Notes: a model not told the origin generated them from the letters alone. A DNA stretch of 64,000 nucleotides from Microbacterium forte (GCF_031885415.1 NZ_CP116871.1:558001-622000); one strand, 5' to 3'. Counted from the stretch's first letter, positions 15,571-24,553 are shown. Numbers and translations are program-made.

Positions 15571-16719
15571 CTACCCGGCGAGTCCCAGCGCCCGCGCGAT
15601 CACGAGCAGCTGCACCTCCGTGGTGCCTTCACCGATCTCGAGGATCTTCGAGTCGCGGTAGTGACGGGCCACCGGGAACTCGTTCATGAAGCCGTTTCCG
15701 CCGAAGATCTGCGTCGCATCCCTCGCGTTGTCCATGGCCGCTTCTCCAGCGACGAGCTTCGCGATCGCGGCCTGCTCGGCGAACGGTCGTCCCGCGTCGC
15801 GCAGACGCGCAGCGTGGTGCCAGGCGAGTCGCGCGGTGTGCACACGGGCGCGCATGCGCGCGAGGGTGAACTGCGCGTTCTGTCGCGTGCTGAGGGCGCT
15901 GCCGAAGATCGTGCGACTCTTCGCATAATCGACGGCGGCTTCGAGACATCCTTCCGCCGCACCGGTCGAGAGCGCGGCGATCGCGATGCGTCCCTCGTCG
16001 AGGATGCTGAGGAAGTTGCGGAAGCCGCTGCCCTGCTCCCCCAGCAGGTTGCCCGCGGGCACGCGTGCACCGGCGAAGCTGAGCGGATGTGTGTCGGACG
16101 CGTTCCATCCGACCTTGTCGTACGGGGCCTCCACGGTGAATCCGGGGGTGCCGTTGGGAACGATGATGGTCGAGATCTGCTTGCGTCCGCCTTCGTTTCC
16201 GGTGACGGCCGTCACGGTGACGAAGCGGGTGATCGGCGTCCCTGAGTTCGTGATGAACTGCTTCGAGCCGTCGATGACCCAGTCGTCCCCGTCGAGGCGA
16301 GCGGTCGTGCGGGTCGCTCCGGCGTCGCTGCCCGCCTCCGGCTCTGTGAGACCGAAGCCCGCGAGGGCGCGGCCGGCGAGCAGGTCGGGCAGGTACTCCT
16401 GCTTCTGCTCTTCCGTGCCGAACCGGAACACGGGCATCGCCCCGAGGCTGACTCCGGCCTCGAGCGTGATGGCGATGGACTGATCGACGCGTCCGAGGGC
16501 CTCGATCGCGATGCCCAGGGCCATGTAGTCGCCCCCCTGGCCGCCGTACTCCTCGGGGAACGGCAGACCGAACAGCCCGAGATCACCCATCTGCGCCACG
16601 ACGTCCATCGAGAGGGTGTGCGTGCGGTCAGCTTCGTAGGACTGCGGTGCGACGACCGTCTCGGCGAAGTCACGCACCATCGCGGCGAGCTCGCGTTCCT
16701 CATCGGTCAGCTCGAACAT
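15571..16719 (-). CDS. Acyl-CoA dehydrogenase (FadE19-like)
   Basis: 382 residues from ATG at 16719, with GAGGAG 8 nt upstream. Cytoplasmic FAD enzyme that oxidises an acyl-CoA to the 2-enoyl-CoA and passes electrons to ETF. Both family signatures are present: GFGLTEPEAGSDAGATRT, and QIFGGNGFMNEFPVARHYRD, followed by ILEIGEGTTEVQ. Glu364 in IGEGT is at the catalytic-base position of short- and medium-chain dehydrogenases; isovaleryl-CoA dehydrogenase proper has a glycine there and uses another glutamate. With the carboxylase genes upstream and the lyase downstream, a branched short-chain acyl-CoA such as isovaleryl- or 2-methylbutyryl-CoA is the likely substrate. Starts 3 nt before the end of the biotin-carboxylase stop region. 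Confidence 0.93.
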   Translation of the reverse strand: MFELTDEERELAAMVRDFAETVVAPQSYEADRTHTLSMDVVAQMGDLGLFGLPFPEEYGGQGGDYMALGIAIEALGRVDQSIAITLEAGVSLGAMPVFRFGTEEQKQEYLPDLLAGRALAGFGLTEPEAGSDAGATRTTARLDGDDWVIDGSKQFITNSGTPITRFVTVTAVTGNEGGRKQISTIIVPNGTPGFTVEAPYDKVGWNASDTHPLSFAGARVPAGNLLGEQGSGFRNFLSILDEGRIAIAALSTGAAEGCLEAAVDYAKSRTIFGSALSTRQNAQFTLARMRARVHTARLAWHHAARLRDAGRPFAEQAAIAKLVAGEAAMDNARDATQIFGGNGFMNEFPVARHYRDSKILEIGEGTTEVQLLVIARALGLAG

Positions 16720-16721
16720 GC

Positions 16722-18638
16722 TCAGTTCTCCTCTGTCGTCATGTGCGCGACCTGTTGATCGCGTCGTACCTGATCGCCGACGGCGACCGTCAGGTGCACC
16801 GTCCCGTCGTGCGGTGCCAGCACCGGATGCTCCATCTTCATCGCCTCGATCGAGATGAGAGGGGTGCCGGCGGTCACCTCGTCGCCGTCTCGGACGTGCA
16901 CGGCGACGACGCTTCCCGGCATCGGGGCCCGCGCCTCCGGCCCGCTCTCGGTCTCGCGCTGTTCCCGCGCCTGCAGGCGGTGCAGCATGCGGGCCCGGCG
17001 ATCCAGCGGCCGCAAGTGCACCGTGCGTCCGTCCTCGCTCACCCAGACACCGCCGTCGACGTCCGTCGCGACAGCCGCGCGGGATCGAGGACCGTCGGTC
17101 CCAGGGGCACGGATCACCTCGCCCCGGTCGGTGAGGAACCACACTTCGCGTCGGTCGTGCCTGGTGAGAGACTCCCACACCCGGCCCGCTCGTCGAGCCC
17201 TCCTGGCTTCGCCGAGGGCGTCATCGACGTGAGACACAGCGCGACTCGCCGCCATCAGCATCGTCGGCGACGGCGGCTCGTCGTCGAGCGGCAGAAGCGT
17301 CTCGATGAGTCCGGTGTCGAGGTCTCCGGCCCTCACCCGCTCATCGCGGCAGAGCAACCGGAGGAAGGCGATGTTCGTGTCCACGCCCAGCACGACGGTT
17401 CTGCCCAGGGCCTCGTCGAGGCGGCGGAGGGCAGTGCTCCGGTCATCCGCGAAAGCGATGACCTTGGCGATCATCGGGTCGTAGAAGCCGGTCACCTCGC
17501 TGCCGGTCTCGACCGCCGCATCGACTCTCACCCCCTGAGGGGGGTCGAAGAGCAGAATGCGGCCGGTCGACGGAAGGAACCCGCGCTCGGGCGACTCGGC
17601 GTACACGCGCGCCTCGACTGCGTGCCCGCGCACCGTGGGTGCGGAGTCGAGACGTCCTCCTGCGGCGACAGCGATCTGGAGGGCGACGAGGTCGAGTCCG
17701 GTCACCTCCTCCGTGACGGGGTGCTCGACCTGCAGGCGGGTGTTCATCTCGATGAAGAAGACCTGGTCGGGAGCATCTGCATCGATGAGGAACTCCACCG
17801 TGCCGGCGCCGACGTACGAGACACTCGCCGCGGCCTGGGTCGCGGCCTCGAGAAGACGGTCCCTTGTCGTGTCGGGGATGCCTGCAGACGGAGCCTCTTC
17901 GATGACCTTCTGGTGGCGGCGCTGGAGCGTGCACTCGCGCTCGCCGAGGGCGAGCACCGTGCCGTGCGTGTCACCGAAGACCTGCACCTCGATATGTCGT
18001 GGCCGCCGGATGAGCCTCTCCAGGATCAGCGAGTCGTCACCGAATGCCGATAGCGCAACGCGGCGCGCAGAGGCCAGGGCGGCGCTCAGTCCGGCCGGCG
18101 TCTCGACGACCTCCATCCCCTTGCCGCCACCCCCCGCGCTCGGCTTCACGAGCAGGGGGTAGCCGACAGCGTCCGCCTCCTCGGCGATCTCCGCGTCCGA
18201 CAGTCCTCTCGCGTCGAACCCGGGCACCACGGGGACTCCTGATCGGACGACGTGATCGCGGGCCTTGGCCTTGTCGCCCATGATCTGGAGCGCGTCGATC
18301 GGCGGCCCGATGAAGACGACACCGCTCTCGGCACATGCTTCCGCCAGCCCGACGCTCTCGGAGAGGAAGCCGTACCCGGGGTGGATGGCCTGCGCCCCGG
18401 TCGCACGCGCGGCCGCGATGACGGCGTCGATGTCGAGGTAGGACTCGGCGACCGGCGCCGGACCGATCCGCACGGCGTCGTCGGCCTCGCGCACATGGGG
18501 TGCATCGGCATCCGCATCGCTGTAGACGGCGACGCTGCGGATGCCCATGGTCTGCAGCGTGCGGATGATGCGGCGTGCGATCTCGCCCCTGTTGGCGACG
18601 AGCACCGTGTCGAATTCGCGGGTGGCAGAGGTCGTCAT
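16722..18638 (-). CDS. accA1: Acyl-CoA carboxylase alpha subunit (biotin carboxylase + BCCP)
   Basis: 638 residues from ATG at 18638. Residues ~10-455 are biotin carboxylase: VLVANRGEIARRI, the ATP-grasp glycine loop PSAGGGGKGM, and EMNTRLQVEHPVTEEVTGLD near the active site. A middle linker domain (~460-560) follows, and residues ~570-638 are the biotinyl domain with EAMKMEH, biotin on Lys601. It pairs with the carboxyltransferase gene 5 nt upstream. The operon with an acyl-CoA dehydrogenase and a lyase points to methylcrotonyl-CoA carboxylase (leucine branch), as AccA1/AccD1 in M. tuberculosis; propionyl-CoA or geranyl-CoA cannot be excluded by sequence alone. The open frame extends 40 codons upstream into the neighbouring gene without homology. 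Confidence 0.93.
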   Translation of the reverse strand: MTTSATREFDTVLVANRGEIARRIIRTLQTMGIRSVAVYSDADADAPHVREADDAVRIGPAPVAESYLDIDAVIAAARATGAQAIHPGYGFLSESVGLAEACAESGVVFIGPPIDALQIMGDKAKARDHVVRSGVPVVPGFDARGLSDAEIAEEADAVGYPLLVKPSAGGGGKGMEVVETPAGLSAALASARRVALSAFGDDSLILERLIRRPRHIEVQVFGDTHGTVLALGERECTLQRRHQKVIEEAPSAGIPDTTRDRLLEAATQAAASVSYVGAGTVEFLIDADAPDQVFFIEMNTRLQVEHPVTEEVTGLDLVALQIAVAAGGRLDSAPTVRGHAVEARVYAESPERGFLPSTGRILLFDPPQGVRVDAAVETGSEVTGFYDPMIAKVIAFADDRSTALRRLDEALGRTVVLGVDTNIAFLRLLCRDERVRAGDLDTGLIETLLPLDDEPPSPTMLMAASRAVSHVDDALGEARRARRAGRVWESLTRHDRREVWFLTDRGEVIRAPGTDGPRSRAAVATDVDGGVWVSEDGRTVHLRPLDRRARMLHRLQAREQRETESGPEARAPMPGSVVAVHVRDGDEVTAGTPLISIEAMKMEHPVLAPHDGTVHLTVAVGDQVRRDQQVAHMTTEEN

Positions 18639-18643
18639 CGCGG

Positions 18644-20197
18644 TCACATCCTGAAGAGGCCGAAGTGCGGCTCGGGAAGGGGGGTTCGGGCGACCACGTC
18701 GAGGGCGAGCCCCAGCAGGTCGCGAGTCTCGGCCGGATCGATGATGCCGTCGTCCCACAGGCGAGCAGTGGCGTAATACGGCTCGCCCTGGGTCTCGTAC
18801 TGCTCACGGATGGGCTGCTCGAAGGCTGCCCGCTCCTCGGAGCTCCAGGCCTGGCCGCGTGCTGCGAGCTGGTCGTCCTTGACCGTCCCGAGCACGGACG
18901 CCGCCTGGGCGCCGCCCATCACCGAGATGCGGCTGGCCGGCCACGTCCACAGGAATCTCGGCGAATAGGCCCGTCCGCACATCGAGTAGTTGCCTGCGCC
19001 GAAGGATCCGCCGATGATCACGGTGAGCTTCGGCACGCGCGTGCTGGCTACGGCGGTGACCATCTTGGCTCCGTCCTTCGCGATGCCCCCCGCCTCGGCG
19101 TCCGACCCGACCATGAACCCCGAGATGTTCTGCAGGAAGACCAAGGGGATGCCGCGCTGGTCGCAGAGCTCGATGAAATGCGCGCCCTTCAGCGCGGACT
19201 CGCTGAACAGCACGCCGTTGTTCGCCACGATCCCGACCGGATGCCCGTGCAGTCGCGCGAACCCGGTGACGAGGGTCGTGCCGTACTCCGCCTTGAACTC
19301 CCGGAACGTGTCGCCGTCGATCAACCTCGCGATGACCTCGTGCACGTCGTATGCGGCGTTGACGTCGACGGGGACGACGTCGTAGAGCGATCCGGACTCC
19401 GCGGGCTCACGAGTGTCGTGCACCTCCCACACCGGGTGGAGGGGCGCCGGCAGAGTGGCCACGATGTCACGCAGGATCTCCAGTGCGTGCTCGTCATCTT
19501 CGGCCAGGTGGTCGACCACACCGCTGCGACGGGCGTGCAGTTCACCGCCGCCGAGCTCTTCCGCGGAGACGACCTCGCCGATCGCCGCCTTGACGAGCGG
19601 CGGGCCACCGAGGAAGATCGTGCCCTGGTCCCGGACGATCACGGTCTCGTCGCTCATCGCCGGGACGTAGGCGCCGCCTGCCGTGCAGGATCCCAGCACC
19701 GCCGCGAGCTGCGGGATGCCCTCCGCCGACATCCGCGCCTGGTTGAAGAAGATGCGACCGAAGTGCTCACGATCGGGGAACACCTCGTCCTGCTTGGGAA
19801 GGAATGCTCCGCCCGAATCGACGAGATACAGGCAGGGCAGTCTGTTCTCGAGCGCGATCTCCTGCGCGCGCAGGTGCTTCTTGACCGTGAGCGGGTAGTA
19901 GGTTCCCCCTTTCACGGTGGCGTCGTTGCAGACGACCATCACGTGGCGTCCGTGCACGAGGCCGATCCCGGCGATCACTCCGGCGGCCGGCGCGTCTCCC
20001 CCGTACAGCCCGTCTGCGGCCAGAGGGGCGATCTCGACGAAGGGACTGCCCTCGTCGAGGAGCCTGGTCACCCGGTCTCGCGGAAGCAGCTTGCCCCGAG
20101 CGATGTGCCTCTCACGAGACGCTTCGGGACCGCCCCTGGAGGCGACCGCCAGTCGTTCGTGCAGCTCGGCGGCGAGGGCCTGCTGGGTTGCGGGCAT
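18644..20197 (-). CDS. accD1: Acyl-CoA carboxylase beta subunit (carboxyltransferase)
   Basis: 517 residues from ATG at 20197, with GAGGAGG 8 nt upstream. Carboxyltransferase that moves CO2 from biotin to the acyl-CoA. Contains the crotonase-type oxyanion loops: [21 protein letters not shown] and [18 protein letters not shown] in the N-terminal half, and [27 protein letters not shown] plus [16 protein letters not shown] in the C-terminal half. The KxxxP and GAGNYxMCGRAY pattern is that of methylcrotonyl-CoA carboxylase beta (LiuB/MCCB) rather than propionyl-CoA carboxylase. First gene of the five-gene carboxylase operon; divergent from the TetR regulator with a palindrome in the shared 112-nt gap. 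Confidence 0.94.
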   Translation of the reverse strand: MPATQQALAAELHERLAVASRGGPEASRERHIARGKLLPRDRVTRLLDEGSPFVEIAPLAADGLYGGDAPAAGVIAGIGLVHGRHVMVVCNDATVKGGTYYPLTVKKHLRAQEIALENRLPCLYLVDSGGAFLPKQDEVFPDREHFGRIFFNQARMSAEGIPQLAAVLGSCTAGGAYVPAMSDETVIVRDQGTIFLGGPPLVKAAIGEVVSAEELGGGELHARRSGVVDHLAEDDEHALEILRDIVATLPAPLHPVWEVHDTREPAESGSLYDVVPVDVNAAYDVHEVIARLIDGDTFREFKAEYGTTLVTGFARLHGHPVGIVANNGVLFSESALKGAHFIELCDQRGIPLVFLQNISGFMVGSDAEAGGIAKDGAKMVTAVASTRVPKLTVIIGGSFGAGNYSMCGRAYSPRFLWTWPASRISVMGGAQAASVLGTVKDDQLAARGQAWSSEERAAFEQPIREQYETQGEPYYATARLWDDGIIDPAETRDLLGLALDVVARTPLPEPHFGLFRM

Positions 20198-20258
20198 CGT
20201 GACGTCCTCCTCGACCACACGGCGCCGGCGTCATCGCTCTGGCGCACTGGATGCTTTC

Positions 20259-20280
20259 TCGGTTAGTGTTCACTAACCGA
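20259..20280. promoter_or_regulatory. TetR-type operator palindrome between accD1 and tetR
   Basis: 22-bp inverted repeat: arms TCGGTTAGTG (20259-20268) and CACTAACCGA (20271-20280) are perfect complements around a TT centre. It lies mid-way between the divergent tetR and accD1 starts, where a TetR dimer could control both. The arm length and position are typical of TetR operators, and binding is inferred. Confidence 0.75.
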
Positions 20281-20288
20281 TCGCATCA

Positions 20289-20306
20289 GGTTAGCGAGGA
20301 TTAACT
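20289..20306. promoter_or_regulatory. Second, degenerate operator-like repeat before tetR
   Basis: GGTTAG at 20289-20294 faces TTAACT at 20301-20306 with CGAGGA between. The GGTTAG arm repeats the GGTTAG of the strong palindrome nearby. It overlaps the GAGGA ribosome-binding site of tetR, so occupancy could tune autoregulation. Confidence 0.4.
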
Positions 20307-20309
20307 GAG

Positions 20310-20903
20310 ATGACAAGCCCCCCGACTGCGCGAGATCGCGCGAAGGCAGAGAGGTCGGACGCGATCCTCCGAGAGGCGGCCCGGCTCTTCGCCGAGAGCG
20401 GGTACAACGGGGTGAGCCTCGAGGACATCGGCGCCGCCGTGGGCGTATCCGGCCCTGCGGTCTACCGTCACTTCGCCGGCAAGCAGGCACTGCTCGGCGC
20501 CGTGCTGATCAAGGTGAGCGACGATCTCGTCTCCGGAGGAACCCGGGTCGCGGCCGACGGGTCCACGCCCGAAGAGCGCATCCACGCACTCGTCGCCTTC
20601 CACGTCGAATTCGCCCTCGGCAACGCCGACGTGATCCGCGTGCACGATCGAGATGTCGTGCACCTTTCGGCGCAGGATCACTCCGCAGTCCGACGCCTGC
20701 AACGCGCCTACATCGAGCTCTGGATCGACACTCTGCACCCTCTCGTCGAGGCCGATGCCGACGAGCTCCGCCTGCGGGTGCAGGCGTGCTTCGGGTTGAT
20801 CAACTCGACTCCGCACAGCACGCGGGCAGCAGCCAGACACCACTCCGCCACCGCGGCCGTGCTCGCCGCGATGGCGGAATCGGCGCTCCGAGCGACTATC
20901 TGA
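20310..20903 (+). CDS. TetR-family transcriptional regulator (BkaR-like)
   Basis: 197 residues. The N-terminal TetR helix-turn-helix spans roughly residues 14-60: AILREAARLFAESGYNGVSLEDIGAAVGVSGPAVYRHFAGK. The rest is the all-helical ligand and dimerisation domain; WIDTLHPLVEADADELRLRVQACFGLINS resembles the BkaR (Rv2506)/fatty-acid responsive group. In mycobacteria a TetR repressor at this location controls branched-chain keto acid genes. By position and the adjacent palindrome it should repress accD1-accA1-fadE-maoC-citE and itself, with an acyl-CoA or keto acid as a likely inducer (inferred). The last 8 nt overlap the convergent E2 gene. Confidence 0.9.
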   Translation: MTSPPTARDRAKAERSDAILREAARLFAESGYNGVSLEDIGAAVGVSGPAVYRHFAGKQALLGAVLIKVSDDLVSGGTRVAADGSTPEERIHALVAFHVEFALGNADVIRVHDRDVVHLSAQDHSAVRRLQRAYIELWIDTLHPLVEADADELRLRVQACFGLINSTPHSTRAAARHHSATAAVLAAMAESALRATI

Positions 20904-22260
20904 GAAGCATCGCCCGGCCGGGTTCCTCCAGCACGTCGGCGACGTCCTTGAGGAACCTCGCGCCCTCCGCTCCGTCGACGATCCGGTGATCGAAGGAGAG
21001 GCTGAGCGTCATCACGTGGCGAAGGGCGATCTCGCCGCGGTGCTCCCACGGAAGACGCCGGACCGCGCCGACCGCGAGGATCCCCGATTGCCCGGGCGGG
21101 AGGATCGGGGTGCCTGCATCGACGCCGAACACCCCGATGTTCGAGATCGAGAAAGTGCCGCCGGACAGCTCCACCGGAGACGTCCTGCCCTCACGCGCCG
21201 TGGCGGCGAGAGACCTCACGGCATCCGCGAGCTCGATGAGGCTCATGGTCTCGGCGTCACGGATGTGCGGCACGATGAGTCCGCGGTCGGTCGCGGCCGC
21301 GATTCCGAGATCGACGTACCCGAACTGCACGATCTCTCCCGCGGATTCGTCCCACCGCGCGTTCAAGCCGGGGGCGCGGGTCAGCGCGAGACACACCGCC
21401 TTCGCCACGACGGCGAGTGGGCCGATCCGGTGCTCGGACAGCGACCGGTCGCCGCGCAGCGACTCGAGAAGGTCCATGGTCGCTGTCACATCGACGGTGT
21501 GGAAGACCGTGACGTGCGGAGCGGTGAAGGCGCTCTCGACCATCGCTGCGGCGGTGTGCTTGCGGACTCCGCGAATGGGGATGCGCGTCTCGCGCGAATG
21601 CTCCCGGAGCCCGGTCGCGTCGTCCGGAACAGCAGTGCGTCGTGGCGTGGGGTCCGCCTGCTCGACAGTCACCCCGGTGCGGGAGACGTAGTCGTCGATG
21701 TCGGCGCGTGTGATCACGCGATCTCCGACCGACGCGGCGACCAGGGCGAGGTCGACGCCGAGACGCTTCGCATACGCGCGCACGGGAGGGGTGGACCGAG
21801 GCCGTTCGGTGACGACCTCGACGCTCACAGTCGGCGAGGCGTCATGCGGTGCCGCCTCGAGCACAGCCGTGTCGGTCGTCGCTCTGGCTCCGGCCGCGCG
21901 CCTGGCGCGCCGAGCGGGCCGCCCGGATGCCGTAGGGGCGGCTCCGTAGCCCACCAGGTTGGGCTGCGCCTTCTCCTGCCCATCGACTCCGCTCGAGTCC
22001 GCGGTGGACGGGCCATCGGCTCCCTCCACGTCGAACTCGATCAGCGGAGCACCGACCGCTATCGTCTGTCCCGCCTCGGCATGCAGGGCGGCGACGACGC
22101 CTTCGTAGGGAGATGGCAGCTCGACGATCGCCTTGGCCGTCTCGACCTCCGCCAGAGTCTGGTTGAGCGTCACTGTGTCGCCGGGTGCGACGAGCCACTG
22201 GACGACCTCCGCCTCTGTCAGCCCCTCGCCGAGATCCGGCAGTCGGAACTCCGCGTTCAT
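20896..22260 (-). CDS. bkdC: Branched-chain 2-oxoacid dehydrogenase E2 (dihydrolipoyl acyltransferase)
   Basis: 454 residues from ATG at 22260. Core acyltransferase of the 2-oxoacid dehydrogenase complex, moving the acyl group from lipoamide to CoA. Domain order: one lipoyl domain (1-~80, attachment Lys43 in VETAKAIVE), an Ala/Pro/Arg-rich linker, the peripheral subunit-binding domain (VRAYAKRLGVDLALVAASVG...ITRADIDDYV), and the catalytic domain with SFDHRIVDGAEGA (His425 catalytic, Asp429). Gene order E1alpha-E1beta-E2 and the neighbouring Lrp, TetR and carboxylase genes favour branched-chain keto acids over pyruvate. The start overlaps the E1beta stop by 4 nt. No E3 gene follows. The 3' end overlaps tetR by 8 nt. 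Confidence 0.93.
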   Translation of the reverse strand: MNAEFRLPDLGEGLTEAEVVQWLVAPGDTVTLNQTLAEVETAKAIVELPSPYEGVVAALHAEAGQTIAVGAPLIEFDVEGADGPSTADSSGVDGQEKAQPNLVGYGAAPTASGRPARRARRAAGARATTDTAVLEAAPHDASPTVSVEVVTERPRSTPPVRAYAKRLGVDLALVAASVGDRVITRADIDDYVSRTGVTVEQADPTPRRTAVPDDATGLREHSRETRIPIRGVRKHTAAAMVESAFTAPHVTVFHTVDVTATMDLLESLRGDRSLSEHRIGPLAVVAKAVCLALTRAPGLNARWDESAGEIVQFGYVDLGIAAATDRGLIVPHIRDAETMSLIELADAVRSLAATAREGRTSPVELSGGTFSISNIGVFGVDAGTPILPPGQSGILAVGAVRRLPWEHRGEIALRHVMTLSLSFDHRIVDGAEGARFLKDVADVLEEPGRAMLLR

Positions 22261-23267
22261 GCGTCTGCTCCCGTCAGGCTGTTCGGACGGTCGAGCACGC
22301 GATCGACGGCATCCAGCAGCCGGTCGAGGTCCGGCAGGTGGTACTTCTCGAGCTTCGCCGGCGGATAGGGGACATCGTGTCCGGTCACACGCAGTGGAGC
22401 AGACTCGAGGTATTCGAAGCATCGCTCCGTGACGCTCGCGATCACCTCGGCGGCCATGCCTGCCTCGCGTGAGGCCTCGTGCGCCACGACGACCCGCCCG
22501 GTCTTGCGGACCGACGTCGCGACCGTGTCGTAGTCGACGGGCGACAGCGAACGCAGATCGATGACCTCCAGCGAGATGCCCTCGTCCTCCGCAGCCTCGG
22601 CCGCCTGCAACGCGGTCGTGACCATCGCCCCATAGGTGATGAGGGTCGCATCGTCACCTGCTCGGACGACACGTGCGAGTCCCATCGGCGCGGCATCCGC
22701 CAGCGGTGCGTCGAGGTCGACCTCGCCCTTGTGGTGGTAGAGCCGCTTGGGCTCGAAGAAGATCACCGGGTCGTCCGACGCGATGGCCTGACGCAGGCTC
22801 CGGTACGCGTCCTCGGGATTCGACACGGCGATCACGCGCAGTCCTGCCGTGTGCACGAAGTACGCCTCGGGCGATTCCGAGTGGTGCTCGGCCGCGCCGA
22901 TCCCGCCGGCCCAGGGGATGCGTATCGTGATCGGCATCCGTACCCGACCCTGCGTGCGGTAGTGCAGCTTGGCCACCTGGGCGACGATCTGATCGAACGC
23001 GGGGTACACGAAGCCGTCGAATTGGATCTCCACGACCGGCCGATAGCCACGGAACGCCAATCCGACAGCCATTCCGACGATGCCGGACTCTGCGAGAGGC
23101 GTGTCGATCACGCGCTTCGCACCGAACTCGTCGAGGAGTCCGTCCGTGATGCGGAAGACGCCGCCGAGTCTGCCGATGTCCTCGCCCAGCAGCACGACCT
23201 TCTCGTCGTCTCGCATCGCCTGGCGCAGACCCGCGCCGAGCGCCTTCCCGAGAGTGATCTGAGTCAT
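22257..23267 (-). CDS. bkdB: Branched-chain 2-oxoacid dehydrogenase E1 beta subunit
   Basis: 336 residues from ATG at 23267, preferred over GTG at 23273 because GGGGAGG lies 7 nt before the ATG but about 1 nt before the GTG. Transketolase-type beta chain: VVLLGEDIGRLGGVFRIT near the N-terminus, VVEIQFDGFVYPAFDQI, RIPWAGGIGAAEHHSESPEAYF, and EPKRLYHHKGEVD. The C-terminal domain has SLEVIDLRSLSPVDYDTVATSVRKTGR, characteristic of the family. With E1alpha it forms the alpha2beta2 decarboxylase. The RBS overlaps the E1alpha stop and the stop overlaps the E2 start, so the three subunits are translationally coupled. Confidence 0.94.
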   Translation of the reverse strand: MTQITLGKALGAGLRQAMRDDEKVVLLGEDIGRLGGVFRITDGLLDEFGAKRVIDTPLAESGIVGMAVGLAFRGYRPVVEIQFDGFVYPAFDQIVAQVAKLHYRTQGRVRMPITIRIPWAGGIGAAEHHSESPEAYFVHTAGLRVIAVSNPEDAYRSLRQAIASDDPVIFFEPKRLYHHKGEVDLDAPLADAAPMGLARVVRAGDDATLITYGAMVTTALQAAEAAEDEGISLEVIDLRSLSPVDYDTVATSVRKTGRVVVAHEASREAGMAAEVIASVTERCFEYLESAPLRVTGHDVPYPPAKLEKYHLPDLDRLLDAVDRVLDRPNSLTGADA

Positions 23268-23269
23268 GT

Positions 23270-24385
23270 TCACACCTCCCCGTCGAAGGATGCCAGGTAC
23301 GCGGCGTACTCATCGCGCTGACGATCGAGCCCGGCGTGCGGCTCGGCGTAGACGCCGTCGAAGACGGCGAGCGGAGGGCGGGTCACCATGCTCAGGCACT
23401 CGGCGCGCATCTCCCGTGCCGCGACGTCGGCGGCCTTCTGAGTGTCGGCGATCTGCTCGTCGCTCAGCTCGCCCAGCGACCGCAGATGCGCTTCCAGGCG
23501 AGCGATGGGGTCGCGACGACGCCATGCCTCGAGCTCGTCATCCCTGCGGTAGCGAGTCGGATCGTCGGCCGTCGTGTGCGGGCCCATCCGGTATGTGACG
23601 GCTTCGATGTAGGCGGGGCCCTTTCCTGATCGGGCGTGCGCGAGGGCCCAGCGCATCGCAGCCACGCATGCGAGGACATCATTGCCGTCGACCCGGAGGC
23701 TCGGGATGCCGAAGCCGGGCGCCCGCCCGGCGATCGGATACTTCGACTGCACCGACACGGGCTCCGAGATCGCCCAGTGGTTGTTCTGGCAGACGAAGAC
23801 GACCGGAGCCTGATAGGAGGAGGCGAAGATCATCGCCTCGTTGACGTCGCCCTGACTCGTGGCACCGTCGCCGAAGTAGGTGACGGCGACTTCGTCCGCG
23901 CCTTCATGACGGATGCCGAGCGCATAGCCGACGGCATGGAGCGTCTGCGCTCCGATGATGATCTGCAGCGGAGCGACCCGGAGTGCTGCAGGGTCGTGAC
24001 CCGCGCCCTCCTCGCCGCGCCACATGCGGACGAAGTCGCCGGGCTCAGCGCCACGCGCGTAGATGACCCCCGTCTCCCGATAGCTCGGGAAGACGTAGTC
24101 CTGAGGCGCGAGCGCCCTCGCGGTGCCGATCTGGGTCGCCTCCTGTCCCTGGCACGGAGCCCAGAGCCCGAGCTGCCCCTGACGCTGGAGCGCGACGCCC
24201 TCGGCGTCGATACGACGGAGGATGACCATGTCGCGATGCAGCGCCCGCAGCTGTGCGGCGTCGACGTCATCGACATAGGAGTCGAGCAGCGGGTTCGAGA
24301 TCCGCTCGCCCTCCGGTGAGAGGATGCGCTCGGCGAGTTCGAGATCCTGCGCCGTATCGACGATCGGGGTGATCTGCGGTGACAT
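23270..24385 (-). CDS. bkdA: Branched-chain 2-oxoacid dehydrogenase E1 alpha subunit
   Basis: 371 residues from ATG at 24385; an adjacent ATG at 24388 is possible. GGAGG is 6 nt before the chosen start. Thiamine-diphosphate chain: GDGATSQGDVNEA (GDG at 172-174) through VFVCQNNHWAISEP (NN) is the ThDP-binding motif. Upstream is LWAPCQGQEATQIG, with PSYRETGVIYARG typical of BCKDH E1alpha. The phosphorylation-loop region YRMGPHTTADDPTRYR matches the BKDHA type (HTTSDD) rather than PdhA. It opens the operon, divergent from an Lrp-family regulator 168 nt away, an arrangement used for substrate-controlled BCAA genes. Confidence 0.94.
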   Translation of the reverse strand: MSPQITPIVDTAQDLELAERILSPEGERISNPLLDSYVDDVDAAQLRALHRDMVILRRIDAEGVALQRQGQLGLWAPCQGQEATQIGTARALAPQDYVFPSYRETGVIYARGAEPGDFVRMWRGEEGAGHDPAALRVAPLQIIIGAQTLHAVGYALGIRHEGADEVAVTYFGDGATSQGDVNEAMIFASSYQAPVVFVCQNNHWAISEPVSVQSKYPIAGRAPGFGIPSLRVDGNDVLACVAAMRWALAHARSGKGPAYIEAVTYRMGPHTTADDPTRYRRDDELEAWRRRDPIARLEAHLRSLGELSDEQIADTQKAADVAAREMRAECLSMVTRPPLAVFDGVYAEPHAGLDRQRDEYAAYLASFDGEV

Positions 24386-24480
24386 CATCGTCCTCCTCAT
24401 TCGTGGCCGTCGTCACGGGTTCTACGCTCGGCCCCGGCCTCATCGCCGGTTGAGTCGAGAGTACGTCCGCTCATCACCTC

Positions 24481-24507
24481 GCTCAAGCAACCGCGATCGG
24501 CTTGAGC
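24481..24507. promoter_or_regulatory. Inverted repeat between bkdA and lrp, candidate Lrp operator
   Basis: GCTCAAGC at 24481-24488 and GCTTGAGC at 24500-24507 are perfect complements, 11 nt apart, so the arm centres are about two helical turns apart. It lies in the 168-nt gap between the divergent bkdA and lrp genes. Assignment to Lrp is by position. Confidence 0.5.
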
Positions 24508-24511
24508 ATGT

Positions 24512-24551
24512 TGCCAAATCCGGGCATCCCCCACCCTGCTATCGTTTGGCA
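24512..24551. promoter_or_regulatory. Second inverted repeat flanking the lrp promoter
   Basis: TGCCAAA at 24512-24518 is repeated inverted as TTTGGCA at 24545-24551, just before the lrp ATG at 24554. The pair brackets a TATCGT -10 box at 24540-24545, so binding here could autoregulate lrp. The wide 26-nt spacing makes it a weaker call. Confidence 0.4.
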
Positions 24552-24553
24552 CT

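Noticed and set aside
18638..18758. Upstream 40-codon extension of the biotin-carboxylase gene
   Set aside because: It overlaps the accD1 coding end, is arginine-rich without homology, and the family normally begins near TVLVANRGEIA.
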